DNA of 64,000 nucleotides from Isoptericola cucumis (GCF_014635665.1 NZ_BMDG01000014.1:1-64000), one strand, 5' to 3'; shown: positions 50,067 to 60,036, counted from the first letter of the stretch. Numbers and translations: made by a program. The notes: generated from the letters alone by a model not told the origin.

Positions 50067-51359
50067 ATGTCCAGCGAGACGGCCGGCGAGTCGGCCACCG
50101 AGAACTCCGCCGGGGCCTCCCCCGGCGCCACCAGGAACCCGGCCCGCCGCGCGCTGCGCGACGTCGTGTTCGTCGAGGGCGTCCGGACGCCGTTCGGCAA
50201 GGCGCGGCCCGACGGCCTGTTCGCCGAGACCCGTGCCGACGACCTCGTCGTCAAGGCCGTGCGCGAGCTGCTGCGCCGCCACCCGGAGCTGCCGGGCGAG
50301 CGGGTCGACGAGGTCGCGATCGCCGCCACCACCCAGCAGGGCGACCAGGGCCTCACCCTGGGCCGCACGGTCGGCATGCTCGCCGGCCTGCCCCAGACCG
50401 TCCCCGGCTTCGCCATCGACCGCATGTGCGCGGGCGCGATGACCGCCGTGACGACCACCGCCGCGGGCATCGCGACCGGCAGCGCGGACGTCGTCGTCGC
50501 GGGCGGCGTCGAGCACATGGGCCGCCACCCCATGGGGTTCGACGCCGACCCCAACCCGCGCTTCCTCTCGGAGCGGCTCGTCGACCCCGAGGCCCTCAAC
50601 ATGGGGGTCACGGCGGAGAACCTGCACGACAAGTTCCCGCACCTGACCAAGGAGCGCGCGGACGCCTACGCCGTGGGCAGCCAGGCCAAGTACGCCAAGG
50701 CCCTCGCGAACGGCGACATCGGCGCGGAGATCGTGCCGGTGGCCGTGCGGTCGGTCGAGCAGGGCTGGGGCCTGGCCACCGCCGACGAGCTCCCCCGCCC
50801 GAGCACCACCGTCGAGGGCATCGCGAACCTCAAGACGCCGTTCCGCCCGGGCGGCCGGGTCACCGCCGGCAACGCCTCCCCGCTGACCGACGGCGCCACC
50901 GCGGCCCTGCTCGCGTCGGGCGACGTGGCCGCCGAGCTCGGTCTGCCCGTCGGCATGCGGATGGTCGCGTCGGCCTTCGCCGGCGTCGACCCGTCGATCA
51001 TGGGCTACGGCCCCGTGCCCGCCACGGACAAGGCCCTCGCCCAGGCGGGCCTGACCATCGACGACATCGGCCTGTTCGAGATCAACGAGGCCTTCGCCGT
51101 CCAGGTGCTCAGCTTCCTCGACCACTACGGGATCGCGGACGACGACGAGCGCGTGAACCCCTACGGCGGCGCGATCGCGGTGGGCCACCCGCTGGCCAGC
51201 TCGGGCGTGCGGCTGATGATGCAGCTCGCCCACCAGTTCGCCGCCCGTCCCGAGGTGCGCTACGGCATCACGACCATGTGCGTCGGCCTCGGCCAGGGCG
51301 GCACCGTGATCTGGGAGAACCCGCACCACGCCGACTACTCGGGCCACACGGAGGGCTGA
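50067..51359 (+). CDS. fadA: acetyl-CoA C-acyltransferase (thiolase)
   Basis: A 430-residue thiolase of fatty-acid beta-oxidation. The acylated cysteine lies in IDRMCAGAMTA, the histidine in GGAIAVGHPLASSG and the second cysteine in TTMCVGLGQGG. A short polar tail (about 30 residues) precedes the usual RDVVFVEGVRTPFGKARPDG start. It is followed after four bases by the multifunctional partner, so together they form a fadAB operon. Confidence 0.93.
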   Translation: MSSETAGESATENSAGASPGATRNPARRALRDVVFVEGVRTPFGKARPDGLFAETRADDLVVKAVRELLRRHPELPGERVDEVAIAATTQQGDQGLTLGRTVGMLAGLPQTVPGFAIDRMCAGAMTAVTTTAAGIATGSADVVVAGGVEHMGRHPMGFDADPNPRFLSERLVDPEALNMGVTAENLHDKFPHLTKERADAYAVGSQAKYAKALANGDIGAEIVPVAVRSVEQGWGLATADELPRPSTTVEGIANLKTPFRPGGRVTAGNASPLTDGATAALLASGDVAAELGLPVGMRMVASAFAGVDPSIMGYGPVPATDKALAQAGLTIDDIGLFEINEAFAVQVLSFLDHYGIADDDERVNPYGGAIAVGHPLASSGVRLMMQLAHQFAARPEVRYGITTMCVGLGQGGTVIWENPHHADYSGHTEG

Positions 51360-51363
51360 CACG

Positions 51364-53505
51364 ATGACCACCACCACTGACGTCCGCGCCGAGCGCGTCA
51401 CGCACTCCCGCGTGCGCGACGTCGAGCTCCCGGGCGGCGCGGGCACCCTCGCGCTGGTCACCCTGGACAACGGCCTCGACCACACCAAGCCGAGCACCCT
51501 CGGACCCGAGGGCATGGCCGAGCTCACCGCCGCGCTCACCGCGCTGCGCGAGCGCGCGGGCCGCGGCGAGATCGCCGCGGTCGGCGTCACCGGCAAGCCG
51601 TACTTCCTCGCGGCCGGCGCCGACCTGCTGCAGGTCTCGACGGTCACCTCCCACGACCAGGCGCTCGAGCTCGGCCGCTCCGGCCACGCCGCGTACGAGC
51701 TCCTGCACACGATGGGCGTGCCGACGTTCGCGTTCGTCAACGGGCTGGCCCTCGGGGGCGGCCTCGAGGTCGCGCTCAACTGCGACTACCGCACCGTGGC
51801 GTCCGACGCGCCCGCGCTCGGCCTGCCGGAGACCGGCCTCGGCCTGGTGCCCGGCTGGGGCGGCGCCTACCTCGTGCCCCGCCTCGTCGGCATCGAGAAG
51901 GCGGTCGACGTCGTCCTCACCCGGCCGGCCGCGCAGAAGCCGTTCAAGCCGCGCGAGGCCCTGGAGATCGGCCTGGTCGACGCGATGTTCGACGCCGCCG
52001 ACTACCTCGAGCAGTCGCTCGCGTGGGCCGCACGCGTGCTGCGCGGCGAGACGTCGGTCCCCCGCCGCGAGCTCGACCCGCAGCCCGTCTGGGACGCCGT
52101 CGTCGCGGCCACCCGCCAGCAGCTCGACGCCGTCGTGGCGGGCTCGCGCCCGGCCCCGTACCGCGCGCTGGACCTCCTGGCCGCCGCCCGCACGGCGACC
52201 CGCGCCGAGGCCTTCGCCGCGGAGGACCAGGCCCTGGCCGACCTCATCATGTCCGACGAGATGCGCGCGAGCGTCTACGCGTTCCAGCTCGTCTCGGGCG
52301 GCAAGAAGCCCGTGGGCGCGCCGGACAGGTCGCTCGCCAGGCCGGTCACCCGTGTCGGCATCGTCGGCGCGGGCCTCATGGCCGCGCAGATCGCCCTGCT
52401 CGTCTCGCAGCGCCTCGGGGTCCCGGTCGTCATGCGCGACCTCGACACCGAGCGCGTGGCGAAGGGCCTCGGGTACGTCAAGGCCACCACGGACAAGCTC
52501 GTGGCCCGCGGCCGGATGACCCCCGAGGCCGCGGCCCGGATCGCCGCGAGCGTCACCGGCACCACCGAGATCGGCGACCTCGCCTCGTGCGACGTCGTGA
52601 TCGAGGCCGTCACCGAGGTCATGGGCCTCAAGAAGAAGGTCTTCGCCGAGCTCGAGGGCATCGTCTCGCCCGAGACCGTCCTCGCGACCAACACGTCCGC
52701 GCTGTCCGTGACGGAGATGGCGTCCGACCTCGCGCACCCCGAGCGCGTCGTGGGCATCCACTTCTTCAACCCCGTGGCCCAGATGCCGCTGGTCGAGGTG
52801 GTGCAGGCCGCCGAGACCTCCGACGAGGCGCTGGCCACGGCGTTCGCCATCACCAAGAAGCTGCGCAAGACGGCGGTGCTCGTCGCGGACCGCCCGGGCT
52901 TCGTCGTCAACCGGCTGCTCGTGCTCGTCATGGGCAAGGTCGTCGAGGCGATCGAGAACGGCACGTCCGTCGAGGTGGCGGACACGGCCCTCGCGCCGCT
53001 CGGCCTCCCGATGCCGACCTTCGAGCTCTTCGACCTCGTGGGGCCGGCCGTGGGCCTGCACGTGCTCACGTCGCTGCGCGAGGACCTGGGCGACCGGTTC
53101 CCGACGTCGCCCGGCCTGGAGCGCCTGGTGGCCGACGGGACCCGCGTCGTGCTGGACCGTCCCGCCCCCGGGCTGCCCAAGCCCGTGGACCCGTCGATCC
53201 AGGCGGTCTTCGGCGAGGCCCTCGCCGCGGGCGCCACGGGCCGCCACGGCACCCCGGTGCTCGACGCGGCCGGCGTCCTGGACTCCGTGCTCACGGCCCT
53301 GACCGTCGAGGTCGGCCACATGCTCGACGAGGGCGTGGTCGCCGGGCCCCAGCAGATCGACCTGTGCATGATCCTGGGCGCCGGGTGGGGCTTCCACACC
53401 GGCGGCATCACGCCGTACCTGGACCGCGCGGGCTGCTCCGAGAAGGTCCTGGGCCGTCGCATCCTGCCCGACGGCGCCGCGAACGTCCCCGAGAGCGTCG
53501 CCTGA
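51364..53505 (+). CDS. fadB: fatty-acid oxidation complex alpha subunit (enoyl-CoA hydratase / 3-hydroxyacyl-CoA dehydrogenase)
   Basis: A 713-residue bifunctional enzyme. Residues 1-300 are crotonase-like (GVTGKPYFLAAGADLLQVS, FVNGLALGGGLEVALNCDYR, GLPETGLGLVPGWGGAYLVPRLVG). Residues 325-700 are the dehydrogenase: RVGIVGAGLMAAQIALLVSQRL, VIEAVTEVMGLKKKVFAELE, catalytic VGIHFFNPVAQMPLVEVV and VADRPGFVVNRLLV. Note GLMAA in place of the commoner GxMG. It catalyses the two steps before the thiolase encoded upstream. Confidence 0.93.
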   Translation: MTTTTDVRAERVTHSRVRDVELPGGAGTLALVTLDNGLDHTKPSTLGPEGMAELTAALTALRERAGRGEIAAVGVTGKPYFLAAGADLLQVSTVTSHDQALELGRSGHAAYELLHTMGVPTFAFVNGLALGGGLEVALNCDYRTVASDAPALGLPETGLGLVPGWGGAYLVPRLVGIEKAVDVVLTRPAAQKPFKPREALEIGLVDAMFDAADYLEQSLAWAARVLRGETSVPRRELDPQPVWDAVVAATRQQLDAVVAGSRPAPYRALDLLAAARTATRAEAFAAEDQALADLIMSDEMRASVYAFQLVSGGKKPVGAPDRSLARPVTRVGIVGAGLMAAQIALLVSQRLGVPVVMRDLDTERVAKGLGYVKATTDKLVARGRMTPEAAARIAASVTGTTEIGDLASCDVVIEAVTEVMGLKKKVFAELEGIVSPETVLATNTSALSVTEMASDLAHPERVVGIHFFNPVAQMPLVEVVQAAETSDEALATAFAITKKLRKTAVLVADRPGFVVNRLLVLVMGKVVEAIENGTSVEVADTALAPLGLPMPTFELFDLVGPAVGLHVLTSLREDLGDRFPTSPGLERLVADGTRVVLDRPAPGLPKPVDPSIQAVFGEALAAGATGRHGTPVLDAAGVLDSVLTALTVEVGHMLDEGVVAGPQQIDLCMILGAGWGFHTGGITPYLDRAGCSEKVLGRRILPDGAANVPESVA

Positions 53506-53566
53506 CGACGACCACCTGACACCCTCCTCCTCGGGGCACGTGGCCGGGCACCCGCCCGCCACGCGT

Positions 53567-53602
53567 CCGACGGCCGGTCCTCGCCCGAGGGCCGGCCGTC
53601 GG
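53567..53602 (+). terminator. hairpin after fadB
   Basis: 11-bp arms (CCGACGGCCGG at 53567-53577, CCGGCCGTCGG at 53592-53602) with a smaller hairpin in the loop, 62 bases past the fadB stop and 18 before the next start. No T-run follows. Confidence 0.6.
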
Positions 53603-53619
53603 CGTGTGAGACTGCCCCC

Positions 53620-54732
53620 ATGAAGCGGACCATGGGTGTCGAGGAGGAGTTCCTGCTCGTCGGGGCGGACGGCCACCCGGTGGCCAAGGCGTCCGAGGCG
53701 CTGGAGTCCTCCGACGCGCCGGACCGGTCGCAGGGCACGCACGGCACGGGCGCGGGCGGGCTCGAGACCGAGTTCATGGAGGAGCAGCTCGAGACGGCCA
53801 CCCACCCGCGGCGCGAGCTGTCCGACCTGGCCGACCAGATCCGCGCCGGGCGCGAGCGCGCCCAGGCCGCCGCCGACCGGGTCGGCGCCCGGGTGGCGGC
53901 GCTCGCCACGTCCCCGTTCCCGTTCGAGGGCACCACGGTGGCACGGGTGCGCTACCTCGAAGCGCGCGCGAGGTTCGGCCTCACGGCACGCGAACAGCTC
54001 ACCAGCGGCTGCCACGTGCACGTCTCGGTCGACGACGACGCCGAGGGGGTCGCCGTGCTGGACCGCATCGGTCCCTGGCTGTCGGTCCTGCTCGCGCTCA
54101 GCGCCAACTCGCCCTTCTGGCAGGGCGGCGACTCGGGGTTCGCCAGCTACCGCTCGCAGGTATGGGCCCGCTGGCCCACGTCCGGCCCGACCCGCACCTT
54201 CGGCTCGCCGGAGGCCTACCACGAGGCGGTCGACGCGCTGGTCGCCACCGGCACCATCCTCGACCAGAACATGGTGTACTTCGACGCCCGGCTCTCCTCG
54301 CGCTATCCGACCGTGGAGATCCGTATCGCCGACGTCTGCCTCGACGCCGACAGCGCGACCCTCCTCGCGGGGCTCGCACGGGCGCTCGTCGAGACGGCGG
54401 CGCGGGACGCCGCGGCCGGGCGCCCCGCTCCCCTGCTGCGTACCGAGCTGCTGCGCACCGCCGCGTGGCGGGCCGGCCGCTCGGGCCTGGCCGACGACCT
54501 GCTCTCCCCGCTCACGTGGCGGCCCCTGCCCGCGCACGACGTCGTCGGGCAGCTCGTCGCGCACGTGCGCGAGGCCCTGGCCGACGCCGGCGACCTCGAC
54601 ACGGTCACCGAGCTCCTCGGCCGCCTGTGGGCCGCCGGCGACGGCGCGACGCGCCAGCGCGGCTGGCTCGCGGACGGCGACGGCGACCTGCGCCGCGTCG
54701 TGGAGCGCGCCGTCGCCGTCACGCACGCCTGA
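53620..54732 (+). CDS. carboxylate-amine ligase, GCS2/YbdK family
   Basis: A 370-residue member of the glutamate-cysteine ligase 2 family: MGVEEEFLLVG, ETEFMEEQLETATHPRREL, GCHVHVSV and YPTVEIRIADVCLDADSATLLAGLARALV. It is likely to form gamma-glutamyl amides with ATP. In actinobacteria, which use mycothiol, the natural product of such a protein is unclear. It lies alone between fadB and a convergent PIG-L gene. Confidence 0.87.
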   Translation: MKRTMGVEEEFLLVGADGHPVAKASEALESSDAPDRSQGTHGTGAGGLETEFMEEQLETATHPRRELSDLADQIRAGRERAQAAADRVGARVAALATSPFPFEGTTVARVRYLEARARFGLTAREQLTSGCHVHVSVDDDAEGVAVLDRIGPWLSVLLALSANSPFWQGGDSGFASYRSQVWARWPTSGPTRTFGSPEAYHEAVDALVATGTILDQNMVYFDARLSSRYPTVEIRIADVCLDADSATLLAGLARALVETAARDAAAGRPAPLLRTELLRTAAWRAGRSGLADDLLSPLTWRPLPAHDVVGQLVAHVREALADAGDLDTVTELLGRLWAAGDGATRQRGWLADGDGDLRRVVERAVAVTHA

Positions 54733-54767
54733 CGTCGTCGTGGTCGCGCGGGGCGGGGACGGACGGG

Positions 54768-55565
54768 TCAGTCGTCCCAGCCCATGCGGAGCACCTCGAA
54801 CGCGGTCGCGTGCCGGGTGCCGAACGCCTCGCCCGTGGCGGTGGTCATGCCGCCGAGGAACTCCGCGGGGTCGAAGCCGTCCCAGCCGAGCCCGTCCAGG
54901 TAGGCCGCGTGGGCGCGCAGCGAGGCGACGCCCGCGTCGAACGTCGCGGTGACGTCCACCGCGTGCGCGGCGTCCGGCGACCCGGACACCCACACCTGCC
55001 GCACGCCGCCCCACGGCTCGAGCCCCTCGGCCTCGAGCTGGTCGGTGAAGACCCACCGGTTCCCCGCGTCACGCACGGCGTCGACGACCGCGCGCCCCGT
55101 CGCCATGTGGTCCGCCTGGTTGAGCATCCCACCGGGGAACGTCTCGCGGTAGTTCCCCGTGATGACGACCTCGGGCCGGTGCCGGCGGATCGCGCCCGCG
55201 ACCGCGCGGCGCAGCGGGAGCCCGTACTCGAGGAGGCCGTCGGGGAAGCCGAGGAACTCGACCTCGGCGACGCCGACCGCCCGCGCGGACGCGACCTGCT
55301 CCGCCTCGCGCACGCGCCGCGCCTCGTCGGGGTGCATGCCGTCGATGCCGGCCTCGCCGCTGGTGACCATGACGTAGGCGACCTGCTTGCCCTGCCCGGT
55401 CCAGCGGGCGACCGCCGCCGCGGCGCCGAACTCCATGTCGTCCGGGTGCGCGACGACCGCGAGCGCCGTGGCCCAGTCCTCGTCCAGCGGGCGCAGCGCT
55501 TCCGGGCCCTGCGGGTCTCCGTCTCCGGGCGTGGTCGGGGTGCTCGGCGTCGTCGGCGTGGTCAT
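54768..55565 (-). CDS. PIG-L/LmbE-family N-acetylglucosaminyl deacetylase-like protein
   Basis: A 265-residue zinc hydrolase: AVVAHPDDMEFGAAAAVARW (AHPDD metal motif), GMHPDEARRVREAEQVASARAVG, and MLNQADHMATGRAVVDAV (metal histidine). Members include the mycothiol enzymes MshB and Mca, but closer assignment is not possible here. The ATG at 55565 lies 7 bases after TAGCGT (55578-55573); a GTG at 55574 sits inside that box. Confidence 0.83.
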   Translation of the reverse strand: MTTPTTPSTPTTPGDGDPQGPEALRPLDEDWATALAVVAHPDDMEFGAAAAVARWTGQGKQVAYVMVTSGEAGIDGMHPDEARRVREAEQVASARAVGVAEVEFLGFPDGLLEYGLPLRRAVAGAIRRHRPEVVITGNYRETFPGGMLNQADHMATGRAVVDAVRDAGNRWVFTDQLEAEGLEPWGGVRQVWVSGSPDAAHAVDVTATFDAGVASLRAHAAYLDGLGWDGFDPAEFLGGMTTATGEAFGTRHATAFEVLRMGWDD

Positions 55566-55582
55566 GACGGCCACGCTAGCGG

Positions 55583-55618
55583 CTCGGTGCTCGGCTCGGT
55601 GCTCGACTCGGTGCTCGA
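55583..55618 (-). repeat. 12-bp tandem repeat abutting the pflA stop
   Basis: Three units (CTCGGTGCTCGG at 55583-55594, then CTCGGTGCTCGA at 55595-55606 and 55607-55618) run into the pflA stop codon (55620-55622), whose CTCA continues the unit. Confidence 0.85.
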
Positions 55619-55619
55619 C

Positions 55620-56492
55620 TCAATAGGTCGTGAGACCGCGGGCGCGGAAGACCTCGCGCACCGCCTCGGTCGCCGCCGGCGTCGGCGGCGGGGTGTCGGC
55701 GAGCTCGTACGTGCGGCCGAGCTCGGCCCACTTGTCGCGGGCCATCTGGTGGAAGGGCAGCACCTCGACCCGTTCCACGGTGCCGGGGCGCTCCGCCTCG
55801 ATCTCCGCCGCGTGGTCGGCCACCCGCTCGACGTTGCGGGGGTCGTCCGTCAGGCCGGGGACCAGCACGAAGCGCACCCAGACCTTGACCCCGAGCTCCG
55901 CGAGCCGCCGCCCGAACCGCAGCGTCGGGGCGAGGGACCGCCCCGTGGTGCGGCGGTAGGTCTCCTCGTCGCCCGCCTTGATGTCGAGCAGCACGAGGTC
56001 GGTGTCCGCGAGCATCGCGTCGGTCGCGTTCGCCCCCAGGAACCCGGAGGTGTCCAGGCAGGTGTGCACGCCCAGCTCCTTGGCCCCGCGCAGGACGCGC
56101 GCCGCGAAGGCCGGCTGCATGAGCACCTCGCCGCCCGAGAGCGTGAGGCCGCCGCCGGTCGCGGCGAAGACGCCGCGGTACCGCCCCACCCGCGCCAGCA
56201 GCTCGTCGGCGAGCACGGGCTCGCCGTCCTTCATCGCCAGCGTGTCCGGGTTGTGGCAGTACCGGCAGCGCAGGGGGCAGCCGTTGAGGAACACGGTCAG
56301 GCGCGTCCCCGGACCGTCGACGGCGGTCACGAGCTCCCACGAGTGGACGGAGCCGAGCTCGCCCGAGCGCATCAGCGCGAGGCGCTCGGTCCGCTCCATG
56401 TCGGCGGTCGCGACCGTCTCGATGCCCCGCAGCCCGGCGCCGGCCCGGCGGCAGGCGGAGGGGGCGTCCAGCGTCGCCGGGCCGGCAGTCAT
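55620..56492 (-). CDS. pflA: pyruvate formate-lyase activating enzyme (radical SAM)
   Basis: A 290-residue radical SAM protein that installs the glycyl radical on PflB. The cluster motif C-x3-C-x2-C reads NGCPLRCRYCHNPDTL; GGGLTLSGGEVLMQP and LLDIKAGDEETYRRTTG follow. The N-terminal 45 residues are longer than in E. coli PflA, and an internal ATG (MERTERL) could be the start instead. It starts directly after pflB with no gap (TAG then ATG read on the minus strand), so it is co-transcribed. Confidence 0.92.
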   Translation of the reverse strand: MTAGPATLDAPSACRRAGAGLRGIETVATADMERTERLALMRSGELGSVHSWELVTAVDGPGTRLTVFLNGCPLRCRYCHNPDTLAMKDGEPVLADELLARVGRYRGVFAATGGGLTLSGGEVLMQPAFAARVLRGAKELGVHTCLDTSGFLGANATDAMLADTDLVLLDIKAGDEETYRRTTGRSLAPTLRFGRRLAELGVKVWVRFVLVPGLTDDPRNVERVADHAAEIEAERPGTVERVEVLPFHQMARDKWAELGRTYELADTPPPTPAATEAVREVFRARGLTTY

Positions 56493-58748
56493 CTACAGCT
56501 CCCCGTGGAAGGTGCGGGACAGCACGTCGAGCTGCTGCTCGCGCGTGAGCCGCACGAAGTTCACCGCGTAGCCCGACACGCGGATCGTCAGCTGCGGGTA
56601 CTTCTCGGGGTGCTCCATGGCGTCGGTGAGCGTCTCGCGCACGAGCACGTTGACGTTCATGTGGTAGCCGCCCGCGCCGAAGGAGGCGTCGAGCAGGCCG
56701 ACCAGGTTGGCCACCTGCTCGCCGCGGGTGCGGCCGAGGCCGGCGGGCACGACGGTGTTCGTCAGCGAGATGCCGTCCTGCGCCTCGCCGTACGGGAGCT
56801 TGGCCACCGACAGGGCGGACGCGAGCATGCCGTGCGTGTCCCGCCCGTTCATCGGGTTGGCGCCGGGCGAGAACGGCTCCCCCGCCCGGCGGCCGTCCGG
56901 GGTGTTCCCGGTGGCCTTGCCGTACACCACGTTCGACGTGATCGTCAGCACCGACTGGGTGGGCACCGCGTCGCGGTACGTCGGGTGCGAGCGGACCTTC
57001 GCCATGAACGACTCGACCAGCTCGACGGCGATGGCGTCCACCCGGTCGTCGTCGTTGCCGTACGCCGGCCAGTCGCCCTCGGTCTCGTAGTCGACGACGA
57101 CGCCCCGCTCGTCGAACACCGGCGTCACGGTCGCGTACCGGACGGCCGACAGCGAGTCGGCGGCCACGGCCAGGCCCGCGATGCCGCACGCCATGGTGCG
57201 CAGCACGTCCTTGTCGTGCAGCGCCATCTCGATCCGTTCGTACGCGTACTTGTCGTGCGACCAGTGGATGCAGTTGAGCGCCTCGACGTAGGTCGCGGCG
57301 AGCCAGTCCATCGTCCGGTCGAACCGGGCGCGCACGTCGTCGTAGTCGAGCGGGAGGCCGGGGCTGACGGCCGGGAACGCGGGCGAGACCTGCTTGCCCG
57401 TCACCTCGTCGCGGCCGCCGTTGATGGCGTACAGCAGCGCCTTGGCGAGGTTGACCCGCGCGCCGAAGAACTGCATCTGCTTGCCGATCGCCATGGGCGA
57501 CACGCAGCAGGCGATGCCCGCGTCGTCGCCCCAGGCGGGCCGGATCTCGTCGTCGGACTCGTACTGCACCGCGGACGTGTCGATCGACACCCGGGCGCAG
57601 AAGTCCTTGAACCCCCGCGGGAGGCGGTCGCTCCAGAACACCGTCATGTTCGGCTCGGGCGCCGGGCCGAGGTTGTACAGGGTCTGCAGCATGCGGAACG
57701 AGTTCTTCGTGACGAGCGGCCGCCCGTCGTCGCCCATGCCGCCGATGGTCTCGGTGACCCAGGTGGGGTCGCCGGAGAACAGCGCGTCGTACTCGGGGGT
57801 GCGCAGGAAGCGCACGATGCGCAGCTTGATGACGAAGTCGTCCATGAGCTCCTGCGCCTGCGACTCGTCCAGGAGCCCGGCCCGCAGGTCGCGCTCCAGG
57901 TAGACGTCGAGGAAGGTCGACGTCCGGCCGAGCGACATCGCCGCGCCGTTCTGCTCCTTGACCGCGGCGAGGAAGCCGAAGTACAGCCACTGGACCGCCT
58001 CGCGGGCGGTGGTCGCGGGGCCCGAGATGTCGTGCCCGTACGACGCCGCCATCTCCTTGAGCTCCGCCAGCGCGCGCAGCTGCTCGGCGTGCTCCTCGCG
58101 CTCTCGGGCGACCTTCTCGCTGAACGGCTCGGTGTCGAGCACGAGCTTGTCGTGCCGCTTCGCCTCGATGAGGCGGTCGACGCCGTACAGGGCCACACGC
58201 CGGTAGTCGCCGATGATGCGGCCGCGGCCGTACGCGTCGGGCAGGCCGGTGATGAGGTGCGAGCTGCGCGCGGCGCGCACCGACGGCGGGTAGACGTCGA
58301 AGACGCCCTGGTTGTGGGTCTTGCGGTAGGTGGTGAAGACCTTCTCCAGGTCCTCGTCGACGGGGTACCCGTAGGTCTTCAGCGCGCCGGCGACCATGCG
58401 CCAGCCGCCGTTCGGCATGATCGCGCGCTTCAGCGGCGCGTCGGTCTGCAGGCCCACGACGAGCTCGGCGTCTGCGTCGATGTAGCCCGGGCCGTGCGCG
58501 GTGATGCCGGCCGGCGTGTGCGGGTCGACGTCGTGGACACCCTTGGCCCGCTCCTCGGGGAACATCGCCGAGAGCTTGGCCCACACCCCGGTGGTGCGTG
58601 CGGTCGGGCCCGCGAGGAACGCCGCGTCCCCCTCGTAGGGCGTGTAGTTGCGCTGGATGAAGTCCCGCACGTCGATGCCGTCGCACCAGGATCCCGGGGT
58701 GAACCCGGCCCAGGCGGTGGTCGTGGTGGGTGCCGCGTCGTCGGTCAT
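56493..58748 (-). CDS. pflB: formate C-acetyltransferase (pyruvate formate-lyase)
   Basis: A 751-residue glycyl-radical enzyme converting pyruvate and CoA to acetyl-CoA and formate under anoxia. The catalytic cysteine pair is C414-C415 ([12 protein letters not shown]); the radical glycine is G726 in RVSGYAVNF. The [25 protein letters not shown] region is also typical. AAGGAGGG precedes the ATG. Together with pflA it shows that the organism can ferment. A promoter with an overlapping 14-bp palindrome lies upstream (58774-58796). Confidence 0.96.
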   Translation of the reverse strand: MTDDAAPTTTTAWAGFTPGSWCDGIDVRDFIQRNYTPYEGDAAFLAGPTARTTGVWAKLSAMFPEERAKGVHDVDPHTPAGITAHGPGYIDADAELVVGLQTDAPLKRAIMPNGGWRMVAGALKTYGYPVDEDLEKVFTTYRKTHNQGVFDVYPPSVRAARSSHLITGLPDAYGRGRIIGDYRRVALYGVDRLIEAKRHDKLVLDTEPFSEKVAREREEHAEQLRALAELKEMAASYGHDISGPATTAREAVQWLYFGFLAAVKEQNGAAMSLGRTSTFLDVYLERDLRAGLLDESQAQELMDDFVIKLRIVRFLRTPEYDALFSGDPTWVTETIGGMGDDGRPLVTKNSFRMLQTLYNLGPAPEPNMTVFWSDRLPRGFKDFCARVSIDTSAVQYESDDEIRPAWGDDAGIACCVSPMAIGKQMQFFGARVNLAKALLYAINGGRDEVTGKQVSPAFPAVSPGLPLDYDDVRARFDRTMDWLAATYVEALNCIHWSHDKYAYERIEMALHDKDVLRTMACGIAGLAVAADSLSAVRYATVTPVFDERGVVVDYETEGDWPAYGNDDDRVDAIAVELVESFMAKVRSHPTYRDAVPTQSVLTITSNVVYGKATGNTPDGRRAGEPFSPGANPMNGRDTHGMLASALSVAKLPYGEAQDGISLTNTVVPAGLGRTRGEQVANLVGLLDASFGAGGYHMNVNVLVRETLTDAMEHPEKYPQLTIRVSGYAVNFVRLTREQQLDVLSRTFHGEL

Positions 58749-58773
58749 GTGGCCCTCCTTGAGGTCTGACCAC

Positions 58774-58798
58774 ATCCTATTCGTGAAGGACTTCACAA
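58774..58798 (-). promoter_or_regulatory. pfl promoter with CRP/FNR-like palindrome
   Basis: On the minus strand TGTGA-N6-TCACG (58797-58782) precedes a TAGGAT -10 box (58779-58774) by a few bases. The core GTGAAG-TC-CTTCAC (58783-58796) is a perfect inverted repeat. It resembles sites of the CRP/FNR family. Lying between where -35 and -10 elements sit, it would suit repression rather than class II activation. Confidence 0.5.
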
Positions 58799-58843
58799 GC
58801 GATGCCGGGGCGCTGTGACGTTGCAGACACGCCCCTCGACGGG

Positions 58844-59509
58844 TCAGTCGACGACGGCCCCCTGCGGCGAGGCGGCGAGCGCGATCGCCTCGCGCGTCGT
58901 CGGCGCGACGACGTCGGGCCGGTCGGGGCCGTCCCACGCCTGGCCGTGCGACACCCAGGCGGTGCGGGTGCCCGCGGCGCGGCCGACCGCGACGTCGGCG
59001 TGCGCGGCGTCGCCGACCATCCAGACGCGGCGTCGGTCCGCGTCGGCGGCGCCGAGCCACTCCAGGGCGATCTCCACGATCCGGGGGTCGGGCTTCGCGA
59101 CGCCCTCCTCCCCCGAGACGACGATCGCGTCCACGTGCGGCTCGATCCCGCAGCGCGCGACCTTGCCGCGCTGCTGCGCCGACGTCCCGTTGGTGACGAC
59201 CGCGACCCGGTGCCCGGCGTCGCGCAGCACGTCGAGCGAGAACAGGACGCCCTCGTAGGGGCGCACGTGCTCCAGGATCCCGGCGCGGAACCGCTCGATC
59301 GCGGCGGGGAGGTCGTCGTCCCAGCCGAGGCGGTCGACGATCACCCGCGCCAGCGCCTCCTTGGACCCGTGGCCGCCCTCGTCCGCGGCGACGATCGCGG
59401 CGAGGTCGTCGCCGTCGCCGCCCGCGTCGGCGACGGCGGCCGACGCCCAGGCGCCGAACGCCTCCGCGCGGCCCACGAGCGTGTTGTCGAGGTCGAAGAG
59501 CCAGATCAC
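58844..59509 (-). CDS. HAD-superfamily hydrolase (phosphatase)
   Basis: A 221-residue HAD protein with motif [12 protein letters not shown], motif [12 protein letters not shown], motif III lysine in [17 protein letters not shown] and motif [19 protein letters not shown]. The cap is helical. Substrate is unknown. GTG 59509 is chosen because TACGGT lies 7 bases before it and motif I then starts at residue 3, as is usual; a longer form from 59557 adds sixteen residues. Confidence 0.82.
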   Translation of the reverse strand: MIWLFDLDNTLVGRAEAFGAWASAAVADAGGDGDDLAAIVAADEGGHGSKEALARVIVDRLGWDDDLPAAIERFRAGILEHVRPYEGVLFSLDVLRDAGHRVAVVTNGTSAQQRGKVARCGIEPHVDAIVVSGEEGVAKPDPRIVEIALEWLGAADADRRRVWMVGDAAHADVAVGRAAGTRTAWVSHGQAWDGPDRPDVVAPTTREAIALAASPQGAVVD

Positions 59510-59589
59510 CCGGCCGACCGTACCCGCGCACGGGACCCGTCCGGCGGCGCGTCTCATCGCGCCGACGGCGTCCGCACCCTCGACCCGCG

Positions 59590-60036
59590 TCAGCGCCCGG
59601 CAGGCTCCCACCACCGCAGGTGCCCCGCCGCCTCCGCCGCCGGCTCGAGGATCTCCCACGCCTCGGCGACCCGGCCGCGGTCGAACCGCCAGATGTCCAC
59701 CCCGGTGACCGCGGGCCCGCCGGGCAGGCGGCGCACGGAGTGCATGACGACGTGGTCACCGTCGGCCAGCAGGTGCCGGACGTCCACCTGCACGCCGCGG
59801 GCCTCTGCCACCGTCTGCCGGACGGCGGCGACCCACTCGTCCCGGCCCCGCGACGTCCCGTCGGGGCGATGGTGCACGAAGCTCTTGTCGAGGACGGGCT
59901 CGAGCGCCCCGACGTCGCCCGCCCCGAACACCACGCCGAGCACCCGCCGCACGGTGCTGACGTTCGTCTCCCCGGCGCTGCCGGTGGTCGTGCCCTGCGT
60001 GGTCGTGCCTTGCGTGGTCGTGTCCTGTGTGGTCAT
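59590..60036 (-). CDS. SnoaL-like ester-cyclase family protein
   Basis: A 148-residue cone-shaped alpha+beta barrel protein of the NTF2/SnoaL fold: [73 protein letters not shown]. The N-terminus has a TTTQG repeat coded by 15-bp units at about 59988-60030. It diverges from the XRE regulator at 60126, which probably controls it through the palindrome at 60079-60093. Confidence 0.78.
   Translation of the reverse strand: MTTQDTTTQGTTTQGTTTGSAGETNVSTVRRVLGVVFGAGDVGALEPVLDKSFVHHRPDGTSRGRDEWVAAVRQTVAEARGVQVDVRHLLADGDHVVMHSVRRLPGGPAVTGVDIWRFDRGRVAEAWEILEPAAEAAGHLRWWEPAGR

Noticed and set aside
51268-55056. Minus-strand open frame of over 1200 codons
   Set aside because: Covers fadB and the GCS2 ligase gene in antisense; low-complexity translation and no start signal.
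54162-58769. Plus-strand open frame of over 1500 codons
   Set aside because: It is antisense to the PIG-L, pflA and pflB genes. Its translation is Arg/His/Val-rich without any recognisable motif, as expected from third-position GC bias opposite real genes.
58793-58798. TTGTGA as the -35 of the pfl promoter
   Set aside because: Only 13 bases separate it from TAGGAT, too short for a -35/-10 pair; it is better read as part of a protein-binding palindrome.
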